64,000 bases of DNA from Diogma glabrata (lineage: Eukaryota; Arthropoda; Insecta; Diptera; Cylindrotomidae). A program made the position numbers and the translations under genes. The DNA is taken from positions 1 through 64,000 of the forward strand of contig CAVNZG010001042.1 of NCBI GenBank assembly GCA_963693315.1. Direction: 5' to 3'. This document shows, piece by piece, positions 31,093 to 41,619 of the stretch (the stretch's first letter is position 1; every line of letters starts with the position of its first letter). A model generated the notes under the pieces. It was given only the letters and a program-made list of their open reading frames with translations, made no database searches and was not told the DNA's origin.

Positions 31093-32650
31093 ATGCGAAA
31101 ACAGATTGTAAATTGTTACACGAACGACGAACACGTGTATATTTTCCCGAGAAAAAGGGATTACATCACTACCTATAACGAGAGTGGAAGAAAAATTTAT
31201 GTACAACAAAAGTTATTATTATATACAATCCATTTGAAATTTAAAAATGAATATGCAGGAAATGAAGCATTGCCTTCATTTTCATATTTTTATTCTCTAA
31301 AACCAGTGGAATGCGTACATGCGAGTGATCCAGGAAACGACAATATGTGTGTATGTGCTCAGTATCAAAACATAAAATTGAAAATTGTCGCTTTGTCAAG
31401 AAAACTCAATTATAGAGATTTGATGATGGGAGTGGTTTGCAATATCGATAATGAAGATTGCATGATTAAAAAATGTCCAGATTGTCCAAGAGAATTTGGA
31501 GTGAACGAGAAATTTAAAGACATTGTAGAAGAGCTTGATATCGAGTTGAGAGAAGGAAAAGTTAAGTATAGTAAGTGGATAGATGAAAGTAGTGCAGCTG
31601 CTCTTGAAAAATTGGAAGAAGAATCGGATATTTTGATTACAGAAGTATGTACAGACATGAGTAATTTAATAGAACATCAATTTGTGGTAGACTCTCAAAA
31701 ATATTATTTAAATTATTGCAAAAATAATTTGGAAAATGATAGTAATGATACAAAAAGGATGTATAGTTGCCTGTTTATTATTATAGTAGAAAGCCTGAAC
31801 AGAGTTTTGAACAACAAAAGAATAATTTTCGGAAAAATCCATTAGAATTAGGATTTTTCCGAAAATTATTCTTTTGTTGTTCAAAACTCTGTTCAGGCTT
31901 TCTACTATAATAATAAACAGGCAACTATACATCCTTTTTGTATGTACTTTAAGCGAGAAGAAACTGACGAACTACAAAATGTAAACTTTTGTGTAATTAG
32001 TGATACCAAAGATCACTTTGCTTACACAGTAAATGCATTCACATCAGAATTAATGGCTTTAATAAAAAAAGAGTACTCTTGGATAACGAGAATTATATAT
32101 GTTTCAGATGGAGCACCTACGCAATATAAAAATAAGTAAGAAAAATTGTAATGAAAAAATTAAAAAAAGTGATAATTAACAATTTTATAAGTTTAACTAT
32201 ATCTTTTTTTTAGGGATCGTTTTGCTAATATTCTTTTCCATGAGAAAGATTTCGACATCGCAGTGCAATCTTATAATTTCTTTGCCACAAGCCACGGTAA
32301 ATCACCATGTCATGCTTTGAGGGGGACTGTCAAAAGAATGGCAGTGAAACATTGCATAAGATCTCCTCCTCAAAATCAAATAAGAAACGCGCGTGAAATG
32401 TATGAATACGCAGTCGAGAATATTCAGAATATCAGGTGATATAAATAATTAATGAACATATTTTAGATAGTGAAATGCATTCAAAAAGAATTAACACGAT
32501 TTCTTATTTTTGCAGGGCATTATCGGTATACCAAGTGAAGTTGTGAAAAGATTTGAAAAAAAATTAAAGAAGCGCTTTGCTTCCGCGAAACCACTTCCTG
32601 ATACTCAAATGAACCATTGTTATATACCTTTTGAAGAAAATTCAATTTAA
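31093..32650 (+). pseudogene. DDE-like transposase gene of an uncharacterised family, broken
   Basis: Exon 1 frame 31093-31748 carries a Cys-rich region (NMCVCAQYQNIKL; CNIDNEDCMIKKCPDCP) and ends at a perfect palindrome. The coding sense resumes at 31852 (DFSENYSFVVQ...ATIHPF; CVISDTKDHFAYTV; YVSDGAPTQYKN). A probable intron follows (AA|GTAAGA at 32137 to TTTTTTAG at 32213), then exon FANILFHEKDFDIA...FFATSHGKS. A second intron begins at ~32437 (AG|GTGATA) and ends at ~32516; after it GIPSEVVKRFEKKLKKRF is one base out of frame. I recall this as a multi-copy uncharacterised family in insects and cnidarians; DFSENY, SDGAPTQYKN and a D in the HGK-CD-GG motif look like an RNase H-fold triad, and here that third position reads CHA. 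Its place between long TIRs suggests a transposase. Inactive because of the palindrome and the frameshift. Confidence 0.6.
31749..31942. repeat. Perfect palindrome, 92 bp arms, 10 bp spacer
   Basis: 31749-31840 is the exact reverse complement of 31851-31942, with spacer ATTAGAATTA. The right arm is the sense coding sequence of the DDE-like gene; the left arm is an inverted copy that replaced coding sequence. Repeated unchanged at 47243-47436. Confidence 0.97.
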
Positions 32651-33100
32651 TTGAAAATAACTTCTTTTTCAATTTAAGAAAAATTAATAAAATTGAAATT
32701 AAACGAATAATGAAATAATAAAATCAATAGTTACACAACGAATTCCAACTTTTTTTACGCTTCCAATTGTATTTTTGAGCTTGGATTTTAAAAAAAACAT
32801 AAAATTTTGCGTCGAAATGGGTATCTATGAACTTTTTCTAAGGTCGATAACCTGGGAAAAAATGGCATTCAAAGTTTGATCGTTAATGGGTTAATTTTCT
32901 ATCGAATGATAATAATAAAAAAATATTACTTAGCTTCATTTTTAGTGTTCCTAGAGAGTCTCTTAATACGTTAAATATTATAGTTTTAAGTTTTTTCCAT
33001 ACAAATGTTTCAAAAATTCGAATAATTATTGTTAATTAATAAGTTATTGTGCAAAAAAAGAGATTAAATTGCCTCGCATTTTGCTTATGTAAAAATATCT
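32650..33100. other. A/T-rich interior of the TIR-bearing transposon
   Basis: No ORF or repeat recognised between the end of the DDE-like gene and the right TIR. Confidence 0.5.
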
Positions 33101-34076
33101 GATTTCTAGAGCCTCGTTCTCGGCTATACAGACAAGAACCAAGAACCTAATTTATAGGACTTTAAATTATATATTTTACTACTTTCACAAAAAATTTCAA
33201 AGAGATTCATTTTATTAGAACGAAGTTACGGCCTATCAAAATCCCGCAAAAACGCTATTTTTCGAAATTAAACCATCTCTCAACGGCTGTGTCTCCGTCG
33301 TTTTTCAACCGATCTTAAATCTAAGCCCAGCACTTTAAACAAGTAATAAAAATACCTTTTAACTGAGATCGCAAAGGTTGATACGTCAATTCAGTCGTCT
33401 CCTACGTTCGTTGAAAAACCGACAATTTTTCGATTTTTCTCTGCAACATGGTCTATTTCAACGCAAGCCCGTAACCGGAGGTGTGGATATGGAGCTATTC
33501 AAATTTTTTCATAAAAAGTACATATTATGACCTAAAGAATGCGATCCACTAGATCAAAAAATATGGTCGGAGCACTGAGCTACGAAGGTTTAAAAAAACG
33601 TCTATTTTTAGACCTTTAAGGGGTCTTATTTTGGGCCCAAAGGCACCTAGAGATCTGAAATTTTCAGAAAAACTTTCTTTTATGTATTCAAACAACATAC
33701 TACATTTTCATAAAGATCCGTTGACCCCCCGCACAAAAGTGGTACATATATAAAAAATGCTCATATACAAATTCCGAGATGAGGCACATTACAATAGTAG
33801 ATTTTTATATGAAATCTACCTAAAATATGTGAGTTCAATATTGTTATTTTGGTGGTTTGCTACCTTACAGCATAGGTAGATGATTATTGGTTAAAGGTTA
33901 TCGTAGTATAAGATACTCGTAATACAAACATAATCGTAATACGAAGATTTTAAGAATGAAACATCTGTAGCAGCCAAAAATGAATGTTATGTAACTATAG
34001 GTACCTACAAATTAGTGGAAAGAAGTTAAGATTAGATTTGGACACCTAATATCAACGATCCACACTTCCTTATCGA

Positions 34077-34195
34077 GAAAAGGGAATCGGCGGTACCCCG
34101 GTTTTGCCAGGAACCACACTGATATTCGCCAGACATTTGTTCAGTAAGCTGTTTGAACTCGAAACATTTCCATAAGAGATATCTCTACCCATTTA
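34077..34195 (-). pseudogene. Decayed relic of RTE-type element B
   Basis: CTTATCGAGAAAAG...GGAACCACACTGATATTC matches the RT region at 22170-22260, then AACATTTCCATAAGAGATAT matches 23485-23505 in EN. Two short blocks are joined by a large internal deletion. Duplicated at 49571-49689. Confidence 0.7.
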
Positions 34196-34413
34196 AATTT
34201 GTTTAGTTTAAACCTAAAATTTTTATATGTGTTAGTGTGTTTTTTTTTCAAAACAAAATATGTATTTATGATTATAAGTCACTAGAACTGAATGTATCCA
34301 ATAGAATAGAATGACAAATTGCTTTGAAAAGCGAAAGATCCGTTACAAACATTTATCTCAATACGAAAAAATATTTATATTTACCAAAAAATAGTAGTAC
34401 ACAAATTACTTAC

Positions 34414-34674
34414 AAATCGCTGAAAAAACAATATCATCTGGAACACAATTGTATGAAGTCAAATCAATTGTTCTGACATATCTCAAATTAGCTAGATCCA
34501 ACTTATATAATCCTCTTTGATTTTTATGCGTAACATATCCATATTTAAAATTATACTCAGACAGTTCTAGTTCAGATGAAGGTATAAATATATTTTGAAT
34601 TAAATCAAATTGTCCATTAACCGGTTCTGGATGAACTGTATAATGCTTATGTTTCAATTTTGCATCACGTATTA
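34414..34674 (-). pseudogene. Partial duplicate of the FSTL-like exon (3' part plus donor)
   Basis: Identical to 49908-50168. It encodes the last ~86 residues of that exon (VIRDAKLKHKHY...DDIVFSAIC) and keeps its donor (GTAAGT at 34408-34413) but is cut at the duplication junction, so it has no acceptor. It lies within the gene's own intron. It would be spliced only if a cryptic acceptor arose upstream. Confidence 0.9.
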
Positions 34675-34686
34675 AAAGAAATACCA
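34675..34686. other. Duplication junction with 12-base templated filler
   Basis: Copy 1 homology ends ...CACGTATTA at 34674; copy 2 homology begins CTAAAGAAATACCCC at 34687. The inserted AAAGAAATACCA repeats AAAGAAATACC from the adjoining sequence, as expected of template switching or polymerase-theta end joining. Confidence 0.85.
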
Positions 34687-34724
34687 CTAAAGAAATACCC
34701 CAAATCCAGTCTTCAGGAGTTAAT

Positions 34725-36326
34725 ATGAATGAACTTCACTTCAAACCCAAAATAGTCGCTAAACTTTTAAAGGGGTTAAACATCAACAAAGCATCAGGAA
34801 TGGACAATATTCCACCCATTATTTTAAAAACCTTTTCCAAAGAACTTGCACCAACTTTAACTAAAATATTCTACCAATCCTACAAATCTGGTATATTTCC
34901 CTCGTGCTGGAAGTTGGCAAATGTCCAGCCCGTCCTCAAAAAGGGACCAAGATTCGATATCTCAAATTATAGGCCAATAGCTTTACTATCGGTCCTATCC
35001 AAAGTCTATGAGCATTATATTAATACACATATTTCAAAATTTCTGGAAGAAAATCATTTAATATCCGACAGCCAATACGGTTTTCGAAACAAAAGATCAA
35101 CTACCGATCTATTAAACTATGTAGCGCATTGTTGGAACAGCATACTTGATAAAGGTGGTGAAACATACGTTATCGCTTTAGACATCTCCAAGGCATTCGA
35201 TCGAGTCTGGCATGCCAACTTAATCAACAAGCTCGTTGCGTACGGTTTTCATCCCAATGTTGTGAAGCTGATTCAAAATTTTCTATCCGACCGATACATT
35301 TCGGTAACCTTAGACGGATATTCTTCTGAGTCTAAACTAATTAACGCTGGTGTACCCCAAGGCTCAGTATTGTCCCCAACCCTATTTTTGATTTATATCA
35401 ACGAATTGTTGAAAATCACCAGCAACCCAATAAATAGTTTTGCAGATGATAGTACTCTGCACAAGTCGTTCGAGCCCCTTCCTTCAAAAGGTAAAATGCA
35501 CGAACGAATTAATCCTGCCCGGAGAGACGCTGCCATAAACGTGAACAAAGACCTGAATAAAGTCGCCGACTGGGGTGACCAAAACCTTGTCAATTTCAAC
35601 TCCACCAAAACACAGCTGTTGATTGTTTCCAGATTAAAGACCGAGTTCCCCAAAGATATTTTATTTAGTATGTGTGATGAACCAATAGGTGAATGTAAAA
35701 ACATTCGTTTATTGGGTGTCACAGTTTCAAATGACCTACTCTGGAACGATCATGTAATGGCGATGGCAAAAAGCGCGTCTAAAAAACTCGGCCTCCTAAA
35801 TAGATGCAAAAAATTTTTCACTCCATACCAATTGCTCCATGTTTATAAGTCCTATATTCGTCCCTGTATGGAGTACTGCTGTCAAGTTTGGGGTGCTGCC
35901 TCTGTTTCCATCTTGGCCCTCTTGGACTCTGTTCAAAAGCGAGCTATACGAATTGTAGGTGATCGAACTTTGACATCACAACTTGATTCCCTACAACATC
36001 GTCGCACTGTTGCTGACCTCGTTGTTTTTTACAAATATCGTCATCAGCAGTGCTCAGATGAAATCAGCGGCATCATGCCTCAAACTTATTCTTACCCCCG
36101 TTCCACTCGGCAATCGGCTGCCGCAACCAGTGAAACGGTAAAGATCCCGCGCTGTCATACTGGCAGATCGCATAGAGACTTCTTTGTCCGAACTGCGTAC
36201 AAATGGAATAGTTTGCCGGAACACTTAGTCTCAGGTGGCTTCAACCCACAGATGTTTAAAAAAAGCGTTAATCTACACCTCAGAACGCCAGTTGTTGTGG
36301 GACCCAGGTCTAGACCTAGGTCTTAA
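34725..36326 (+). CDS. Jockey/CR1-type LINE RT fragment (duplicate)
   Basis: 533-codon duplicate of the part of the LINE from 19231 to 20832. It begins just before NKASGMDNIPP and contains the whole RT core (LDISKAFDRVWH, FADDSTLH) and C-terminus but no endonuclease. The frame is open from the duplication junction. The 5' end is set by the duplication breakpoint, not by retrotransposition. Confidence 0.88.
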   Translation: MNELHFKPKIVAKLLKGLNINKASGMDNIPPIILKTFSKELAPTLTKIFYQSYKSGIFPSCWKLANVQPVLKKGPRFDISNYRPIALLSVLSKVYEHYINTHISKFLEENHLISDSQYGFRNKRSTTDLLNYVAHCWNSILDKGGETYVIALDISKAFDRVWHANLINKLVAYGFHPNVVKLIQNFLSDRYISVTLDGYSSESKLINAGVPQGSVLSPTLFLIYINELLKITSNPINSFADDSTLHKSFEPLPSKGKMHERINPARRDAAINVNKDLNKVADWGDQNLVNFNSTKTQLLIVSRLKTEFPKDILFSMCDEPIGECKNIRLLGVTVSNDLLWNDHVMAMAKSASKKLGLLNRCKKFFTPYQLLHVYKSYIRPCMEYCCQVWGAASVSILALLDSVQKRAIRIVGDRTLTSQLDSLQHRRTVADLVVFYKYRHQQCSDEISGIMPQTYSYPRSTRQSAAATSETVKIPRCHTGRSHRDFFVRTAYKWNSLPEHLVSGGFNPQMFKKSVNLHLRTPVVVGPRSRPRS

Positions 36327-36521
36327 AAGGTATTTATGTGTTGTTGTGACACATTTTCTAAACCCTATTACACAACACATTTTATTAAAAAAAAAAAAAA
36401 TAAAAAATAATTTTTCTTTTTTTTTTAGTATAAAAAATATATTAGCATAAAAAATAAATTATGATGGTAGAGAGTTGTACTAAAATTTGTGGTTTTGCAT
36501 TTTTTTTTTTTTAAACGGCGT

Positions 36522-39515
36522 TCATGCTCCATGTAGGAGCGTTGCCAGGTTAATCAGCTTTGAATATTCACCACGGTCATTCGCAACAGCGACATAATTA
36601 CCATGGCAGCCGATTTTTTTAAGGTCGTTTATTACGTCAGTCTCCCATTGTAGTCGTGGTCTACCTCGCGGTCTACCACTCCCTGGGGTACTAACGTACA
36701 TTTTTCTAATCATTCCAGACTGTGAATCGGCTCGTAGAACATGCCCAAACCAGGCAATCCTATTAGAACGGATACAACCTATTATATCAGGACCCTCAAG
36801 AAGGTCTCTGATCTCAAAGTTATACCGGGTTCTATACTCCCCATCGTCTGTCTTAAGTGGACCAAATATGTAGCGTAGGATCTTACGCTCAAATACAGAT
36901 AAATGCGATTCGTCATTTTGTGTAAGGGTCCAAGTTTGTGACCCATACATCACAACCGGTCTAATCAATGTCTTGTATAACTTGAGCTTGGTGTTAGTTG
37001 ATACATACGGTGATCCAAGGAGAGGTTTAATTGAGTAGAAAGTTCGATTACCTGCAGCGATTCGAGCTTTAATATCTGTAAGTATGCTGTTGTTTGAGTC
37101 AAGCAATGATCCCAAATATTTAAAAGATTCAACTCCCTCAATTCGTTCATCGCCGCACATCAAATCTTTCTTCTCAGCCTCTCTTGAAACATTCATATGT
37201 TTGGTTTTATTGTAGTTAATTTGCAGACCAATTTTCCTAGCACCACTCTCAAGCGACTTGAGAGTCTCACTCATAACAGCTTCACTTCGGCCGAGGATGA
37301 CAACATCATCAGCGTAAGCAATCATCTGTACTGAGTTTATTGACAAGATATTGTTATTAGTCGGTAGTTTCTTTTGACGGTACACATATTCCAAGGCTAG
37401 ATTAAAAAGTATAGGAGAGATAGCATCACCTTGTCTTAAACCGGGGTCGACTTTAAAAAACTTTGATATTTCGTTCTCTACTCGTACACAGCATTGAGAG
37501 TTCTGTACTGTCATTTTGCATAGTGATACCAGTTTACCAGGAATTCCCATCGACACCAGAGCAGACCATAGAGTCTCTCGTTCGAGAGAGTCGTAGGCCT
37601 GCCTGAAATCAATGAAAAGTTGGTGCACAGGTATGTTGAACTCTCGACACTTTTCCAAAATCATCCTTATCGAGAAAAGTGCATCGGTGGTACCTCGGCC
37701 CCGCCGGAAACCACACTGATATTCTCCAAACAGTTGTTCAGCAAAAGGATTGAATTTGGATAGCAAAATGTAGGAAAAGATCTTATATGCTGTGCAGAGG
37801 AGAGCGATTCCTCTGTAGTTTGCACATTGTAGGCGATTACCTTTTTTATGGATTGGTATCAGCATAGCTGTGTTCCAGTCCTGTGGCATGGTTTCAGTCC
37901 GCCAGATCATTTGAACAAGTTCAAACAATCTTAAGGATAGAGTTTCGCCACCATGTACAATCATTTCGGATGTTATATCGTCGATACCAGGTGCTTTATT
38001 GCATTTTAGTTTTGACAGCGCCGCATCGAATTCCTCTTTGGTGGGTTCGTCTACATGTACCTTTGACGCACGAATAAGCTTTGCTCGTCGCCCGACTTGT
38101 TGCTGGTCACTTAAGTTGAGAAGATTCTCAAAATAAGCGGCCCAAGTATCTAAAATATTTTTAAGGTCTACTTGTAGCTCCCCATCTTCATTTTGAATAG
38201 CAGTTGATCTAGTTTGAGGGCCCTTCTTTAAGGTTTTAACCTGTTGAAAGAAGTTACGCGATTGATGTTCCTTATTGAAGCTTTCAATCTCCTCACACTG
38301 TCTCTTCCACCATTCTCTCTTCGCTCGTCTACATAGCTTTGTAACGGCTTGTCCTGCCAGTTTATAGTTTTCCTTCGTGGACCTGGTGTTGCGTCCTTGT
38401 AGACACTTCAAATAGCAATCTCTTTTGTATTGAATAGCGTCAAGGCATGCTTGATCCATCCATGGCTTCTGGGAGTGGTTCTGTGGTCGTCCAAGTATTC
38501 CCTCAGCAGCGCTTAAAACAGCATCTTTGAGCAAATACCATGACTTATCGACGACTCCATTAATGGTTTCTGATTTCTCCAATGTTTCGGCAATATGGAT
38601 TTGATATCTCTCTTCTGTTTCAGCATTCTTTAATGATGAGATGTTAAAACGTTTCCGTTGATTGAATTTTGGAATGCCTGGATTTGGGAAGTGGAACCTT
38701 ATCGTTGCACATACAAGGAAGTGATCACTTCCGATGTATGCACCTCTAAAGGATCGCACATCCAGAACGCTCGAAAAGAAACCTGCTGTTACTAGAACGT
38801 GATCAATTTGATTTCGAGTGTTTCCATTCGGTGAGACCCAAGTCTGTTTATGAATCGATCGATGCGGAAAGAACGTACTGGCAATTCTCAAATTATTTGA
38901 TAATGCAAACTCAGTCATTCTCTCACCATTATCATTCGAATTCAAATGCAGGCTGTTGGGACCCACCACATTTCCATAAGAGATATCTCTTCCAACCTGT
39001 CCATTAAAGTCACCAAGAACCATAATGAAGTCGCGTGTTGGTGTTTGTTTCATAACCTCTTCCAGTGCTATGTAGAAATTATCCTTCTCGTCAACGGTCT
39101 TAGCTTCAGTTGGTGCATGCACGGCAATAAGAGAAATATTGTTATATGTACCACGTACACGTAGGTAGCAGATCCTCTCACTGACCGGGATGAATTTCAT
39201 CACGGCTTCTTGTATGCGTGCACCAACAAGAAAGCCAGTACCAAATTCTCTTCGGGAAGGATGACCACTACAATATAGAGAGTGACTATCCAAATCTTGT
39301 TTTCCGATTATCGGCTGTCTAATTTCTTGTAGAGCAATAATATCCATCCTATACCTCTCAGCCTCTGTTTCCAGACTTATAAGAGCATCAGGAGCGCTCA
39401 GGCTGCGCACGTTCCACGTTCCGATTCGGTAGTCTGGTCCTTTTTCACGTCCAGGTAAAATTGTGTTTTTTTGTCCGGGTCTGTTATTCTTTTTCTGATA
39501 ACCAAATTTAACATA
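36522..39515 (-). CDS. RTE-type endonuclease-reverse transcriptase (element B, copy 2)
   Basis: Protein identical to that at 21028-24021; the one base difference seen (38364 A for G) is synonymous (Tyr-Lys-Leu context). EN motifs LGDFNGQVG and SDHFLV and RT motif AYADDVVIL are kept. The same in-frame TAA lies upstream at 39516-39518, so the stop predates the duplication. Confidence 0.9.
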   Translation of the reverse strand, partial: YVKFGYQKKNNRPGQKNTILPGREKGPDYRIGTWNVRSLSAPDALISLETEAERYRMDIIALQEIRQPIIGKQDLDSHSLYCSGHPSRREFGTGFLVGARIQEAVMKFIPVSERICYLRVRGTYNNISLIAVHAPTEAKTVDEKDNFYIALEEVMKQTPTRDFIMVLGDFNGQVGRDISYGNVVGPNSLHLNSNDNGERMTEFALSNNLRIASTFFPHRSIHKQTWVSPNGNTRNQIDHVLVTAGFFSSVLDVRSFRGAYIGSDHFLVCATIRFHFPNPGIPKFNQRKRFNISSLKNAETEERYQIHIAETLEKSETINGVVDKSWYLLKDAVLSAAEGILGRPQNHSQKPWMDQACLDAIQYKRDCYLKCLQGRNTRSTKENYKLAGQAVTKLCRRAKREWWKRQCEEIESFNKEHQSRNFFQQVKTLKKGPQTRSTAIQNEDGELQVDLKNILDTWAAYFENLLNLSDQQQVGRRAKLIRASKVHVDEPTKEEFDAALSKLKCNKAPGIDDITSEMIVHGGETLSLRLFELVQMIWRTETMPQDWNTAMLIPIHKKGNRLQCANYRGIALLCTAYKIFSYILLSKFNPFAEQLFGEYQCGFRRGRGTTDALFSIRMILEKCREFNIPVHQLFIDFRQAYDSLERETLWSALVSMGIPGKLVSLCKMTVQNSQCCVRVENEISKFFKVDPGLRQGDAISPILFNLALEYVYRQKKLPTNNNILSINSVQMIAYADDVVILGRSEAVMSETLKSLESGARKIGLQINYNKTKHMNVSREAEKKDLMCGDERIEGVESFKYLGSLLDSNNSILTDIKARIAAGNRTFYSIKPLLGSPYVSTNTKLKLYKTLIRPVVMYGSQTWTLTQNDESHLSVFERKILRYIFGPLKTDDGEYRTRYNFEIRDLLEGPDIIGCIRSNRIAWFGHVLRADSQSGMIRKMYVSTPGSGRPRGRPRLQWETDVINDLKKIGCHGNYVAVANDRGEYSKLINLATLLHGA

Positions 39516-39740
39516 TTAGTTTTTTTCCGGGGTTAGGGTGTTAACCTTAGGCCCAACCCAAATTGTCGTGAATGGGTCCGTTCTGCATATTAAGGTCACC
39601 AGAAACAACCTTTTTACACGTTTATATAGCGAGCCGCTTGATTCAAGACAGACGCCCGCTCCAAGCCGCCCCTGACATGGAGAACAGACGCTTGAGTCAC
39701 ATTGGTCGTAAGGCGCCAATTCGTCGTGATGTAGCGTCAT
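39516..39740 (-). CDS. Short 5' ORF of element B, copy 2
   Basis: Duplicate of 24022-24246: ATG four bases inside the element, 74 codons, TAA in frame with the RT ORF. Not recognised. Confidence 0.35.
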   Translation of the reverse strand: MTLHHDELAPYDQCDSSVCSPCQGRLGAGVCLESSGSLYKRVKRLFLVTLICRTDPFTTIWVGPKVNTLTPEKN

Positions 39741-40088
39741 TGACGGTTTTGCATTAGAATTAGTTTTAATGCAACATTTTGAATAACAATTTTTAGGTTG
39801 TGGGTAAGCTGGGTACTTCTGGGTAAGCAAAGCATTTAGAGAGAATTATTTGTTTTTGTTAAAGAGATTTTTTGTAATTAATTTCAAAAAGATTGCGACA
39901 TATATTTATTTAGGAATTTAAAACATTTACGTTTTAGGCCAAGCTTCAACTGACTAAATGTGGTAATTTCGGGTTATTAACACCTAAAATTGGTCGGCTA
40001 TCCTATCAAATTACTACTTTAACGAAATTTTTTCTGTAATGTATGAGTTAACTACTTACTAGGATTCGTTACTAGTGCCGGGAAAAAT

Positions 40089-40514
40089 ATCGATACATTT
40101 CGATATTTATTGAAATATCGAACAACGATATCGGAATGATAAAGTATCGATAAATCGATATATCAATATATCAATAAATCGATATATTTTGATAGATCTA
40201 TATATTGATTTTATCAATATCTTTTTGATATTGATATTTTCGGTTTGTTTTATTTTAAAAAGGAATTGGTTAGCAAATAAAAAAGTCCAAGCGGCACGTA
40301 TATCCGCTAGAAATAGGTCGATTTCGAGATCCCACAGTTTTGTGTACCAGTAGAATCTGATGTATCAGTATCTAATTACAAACAAATATCGAACAAATTA
40401 AAAAAAAATTAGCTACATATAAGTTTTGCTTATATGTAGCTAATCTATCCAATTTTGCAACAAACAAATATCAAAGTTACCACAGAACATATGTGTGACA
40501 ATTTATGACACAAA
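40089..40514. repeat. TATCGATA tract and AAGTCCAAGCGG repeat, copy 2
   Basis: Duplicate of 24595-25020, including the perfect 16 bp-arm hairpin (40408-40445). Confidence 0.8.
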
Positions 40515-40688
40515 CCTGCTCTATATCATATGTCGTGCAATTACTGCAAAATATGAAAATAGTTTATTTCTAAGAAAAAATAATTAATTAATTAATTATT
40601 AATTTATTCTATTCAAATCTTTTTATTTTTTTTTTCACTGACTGTTATAAGGTTCTTGGAAATTGTAGTTGGGGATTGTTGCAATCTT

Positions 40689-41619
40689 TTTTGTTGAAGC
40701 CAACAAGTCAAAAACCTCTTACTGCAGAGGTTTATATGTATAAGAAACGGATAAAAATGTTACAACAGATTCTAAATTTATGAAGTTTTTAAAAATATTA
40801 GTATCCAAACGGCCGTTATAATGGATTTAAAAAACCAATTTTTTTCTAGTATAAAGCCTCTAGTTCCTTAACAATGTGTCAAATTTGTCTGATTTACGAA
40901 CTTGTTCAAAACATTAATAAAACACACATTTTTAAGAAAGGCTTTTTGATCTGGCTCTACAAATGCGTCCGTGAGAGTGCTGGTTGATTCAAACGCATTT
41001 TGCGTTTTACAAGCTTTTTTGTTGGAGCCGCTCACTCAGAATCCTCCAACTGCAGAAGTTCCTTTTTGAAAGAAATTAATTAAAAAGGTTTCAAAAATTC
41101 TAAATTTATGAAGTTCTTAAAAATATTAATATCCAAACAGCCGTTACACTGGATCTAAAAAACAGAATTTTTTTCAAGTATAAAGCCTCTAGTTTCTTAA
41201 CCATGTGTCGGATTTGGCTGATTTACAAACTTGTCCAAGATATTAATAAAATACACATTTCTAAAAAAGGTTTCTTATCTGACTTTACAAATGCGACCAT
41301 GAGAGTGCCGGTTGTTTCAAAAAAAAATTTTTTGTTGCAAACTTTTTTGTTGGAGCCGCTTACTCAGGAACCTCTAGCTGCAGAGGTATAATTTAAAAAC
41401 AAATTGATAAAAAAGGTTCTAAACATTTTAAATTTGTAAATCTTTTAAAATATTAGTATCCAAACGCCGTTTTAACGGTTTAAAAAATCAATTTTTTTTA
41501 TAAAAACGCCTCTAGTTTCTTAACCACGTGTCGGATTATACTGATTCACGAATTTGTCTAAGATAATAATAGAACACACATATACAGAAGTTCTATTTGA
41601 TCTACCTCAACAAATACGA
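40689..41619. repeat. ~325 bp tandem repeat, copy 2
   Basis: Duplicate of 25195-26125; one base difference noticed (40715 C versus 25221 T). Confidence 0.8.

Larger units (their letters stand above)
26174..33767. mobile_element. Candidate DNA transposon with ~0.65 kb TIRs, copy 1
   Basis: Left arm 26174-26803 is inverted at 33101-33767. Outer ends share ATGAG...ATATATGTACCACTTTTGTGCG and inner ends share CTAGAGCC/GGCTCTAG; about 55 bp in the right arm is unmatched. Between the arms sits a plus-strand DDE-like gene (31093-32650) of a family I cannot assign to a named superfamily. The interior is interrupted by an RTE-type LINE and a Jockey fragment. The exact termini and TSD are not resolved because both ends are TA-rich. 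Confidence 0.6.
19193..34674. repeat. Tandem segmental duplication, copy 1 (15,482 bp)
   Basis: Repeated at 34687-50168 with a constant offset of 15,494 across the whole length, so no net indel. Differences noticed: 22870 G/A, 25221 T/C, 28784-28785 CC/AA, 30645 T/A. The left breakpoint lies in the LINE RT and the right breakpoint in the FSTL-like exon. Confidence 0.95.
36501..39744 (-). mobile_element. RTE-type LINE element B, copy 2
   Basis: Duplicate of 21007-24250 including its GGTTTTGCAT TSDs (36491-36500 and 39745-39754). It arose by segmental duplication, not by a new transposition. Confidence 0.9.

Noticed and set aside
31708..31932. 74-codon minus-strand frame containing MDFSENYSFVVQ
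   Set aside because: The palindrome makes the minus strand read the same residues; the sense of the gene is plus.
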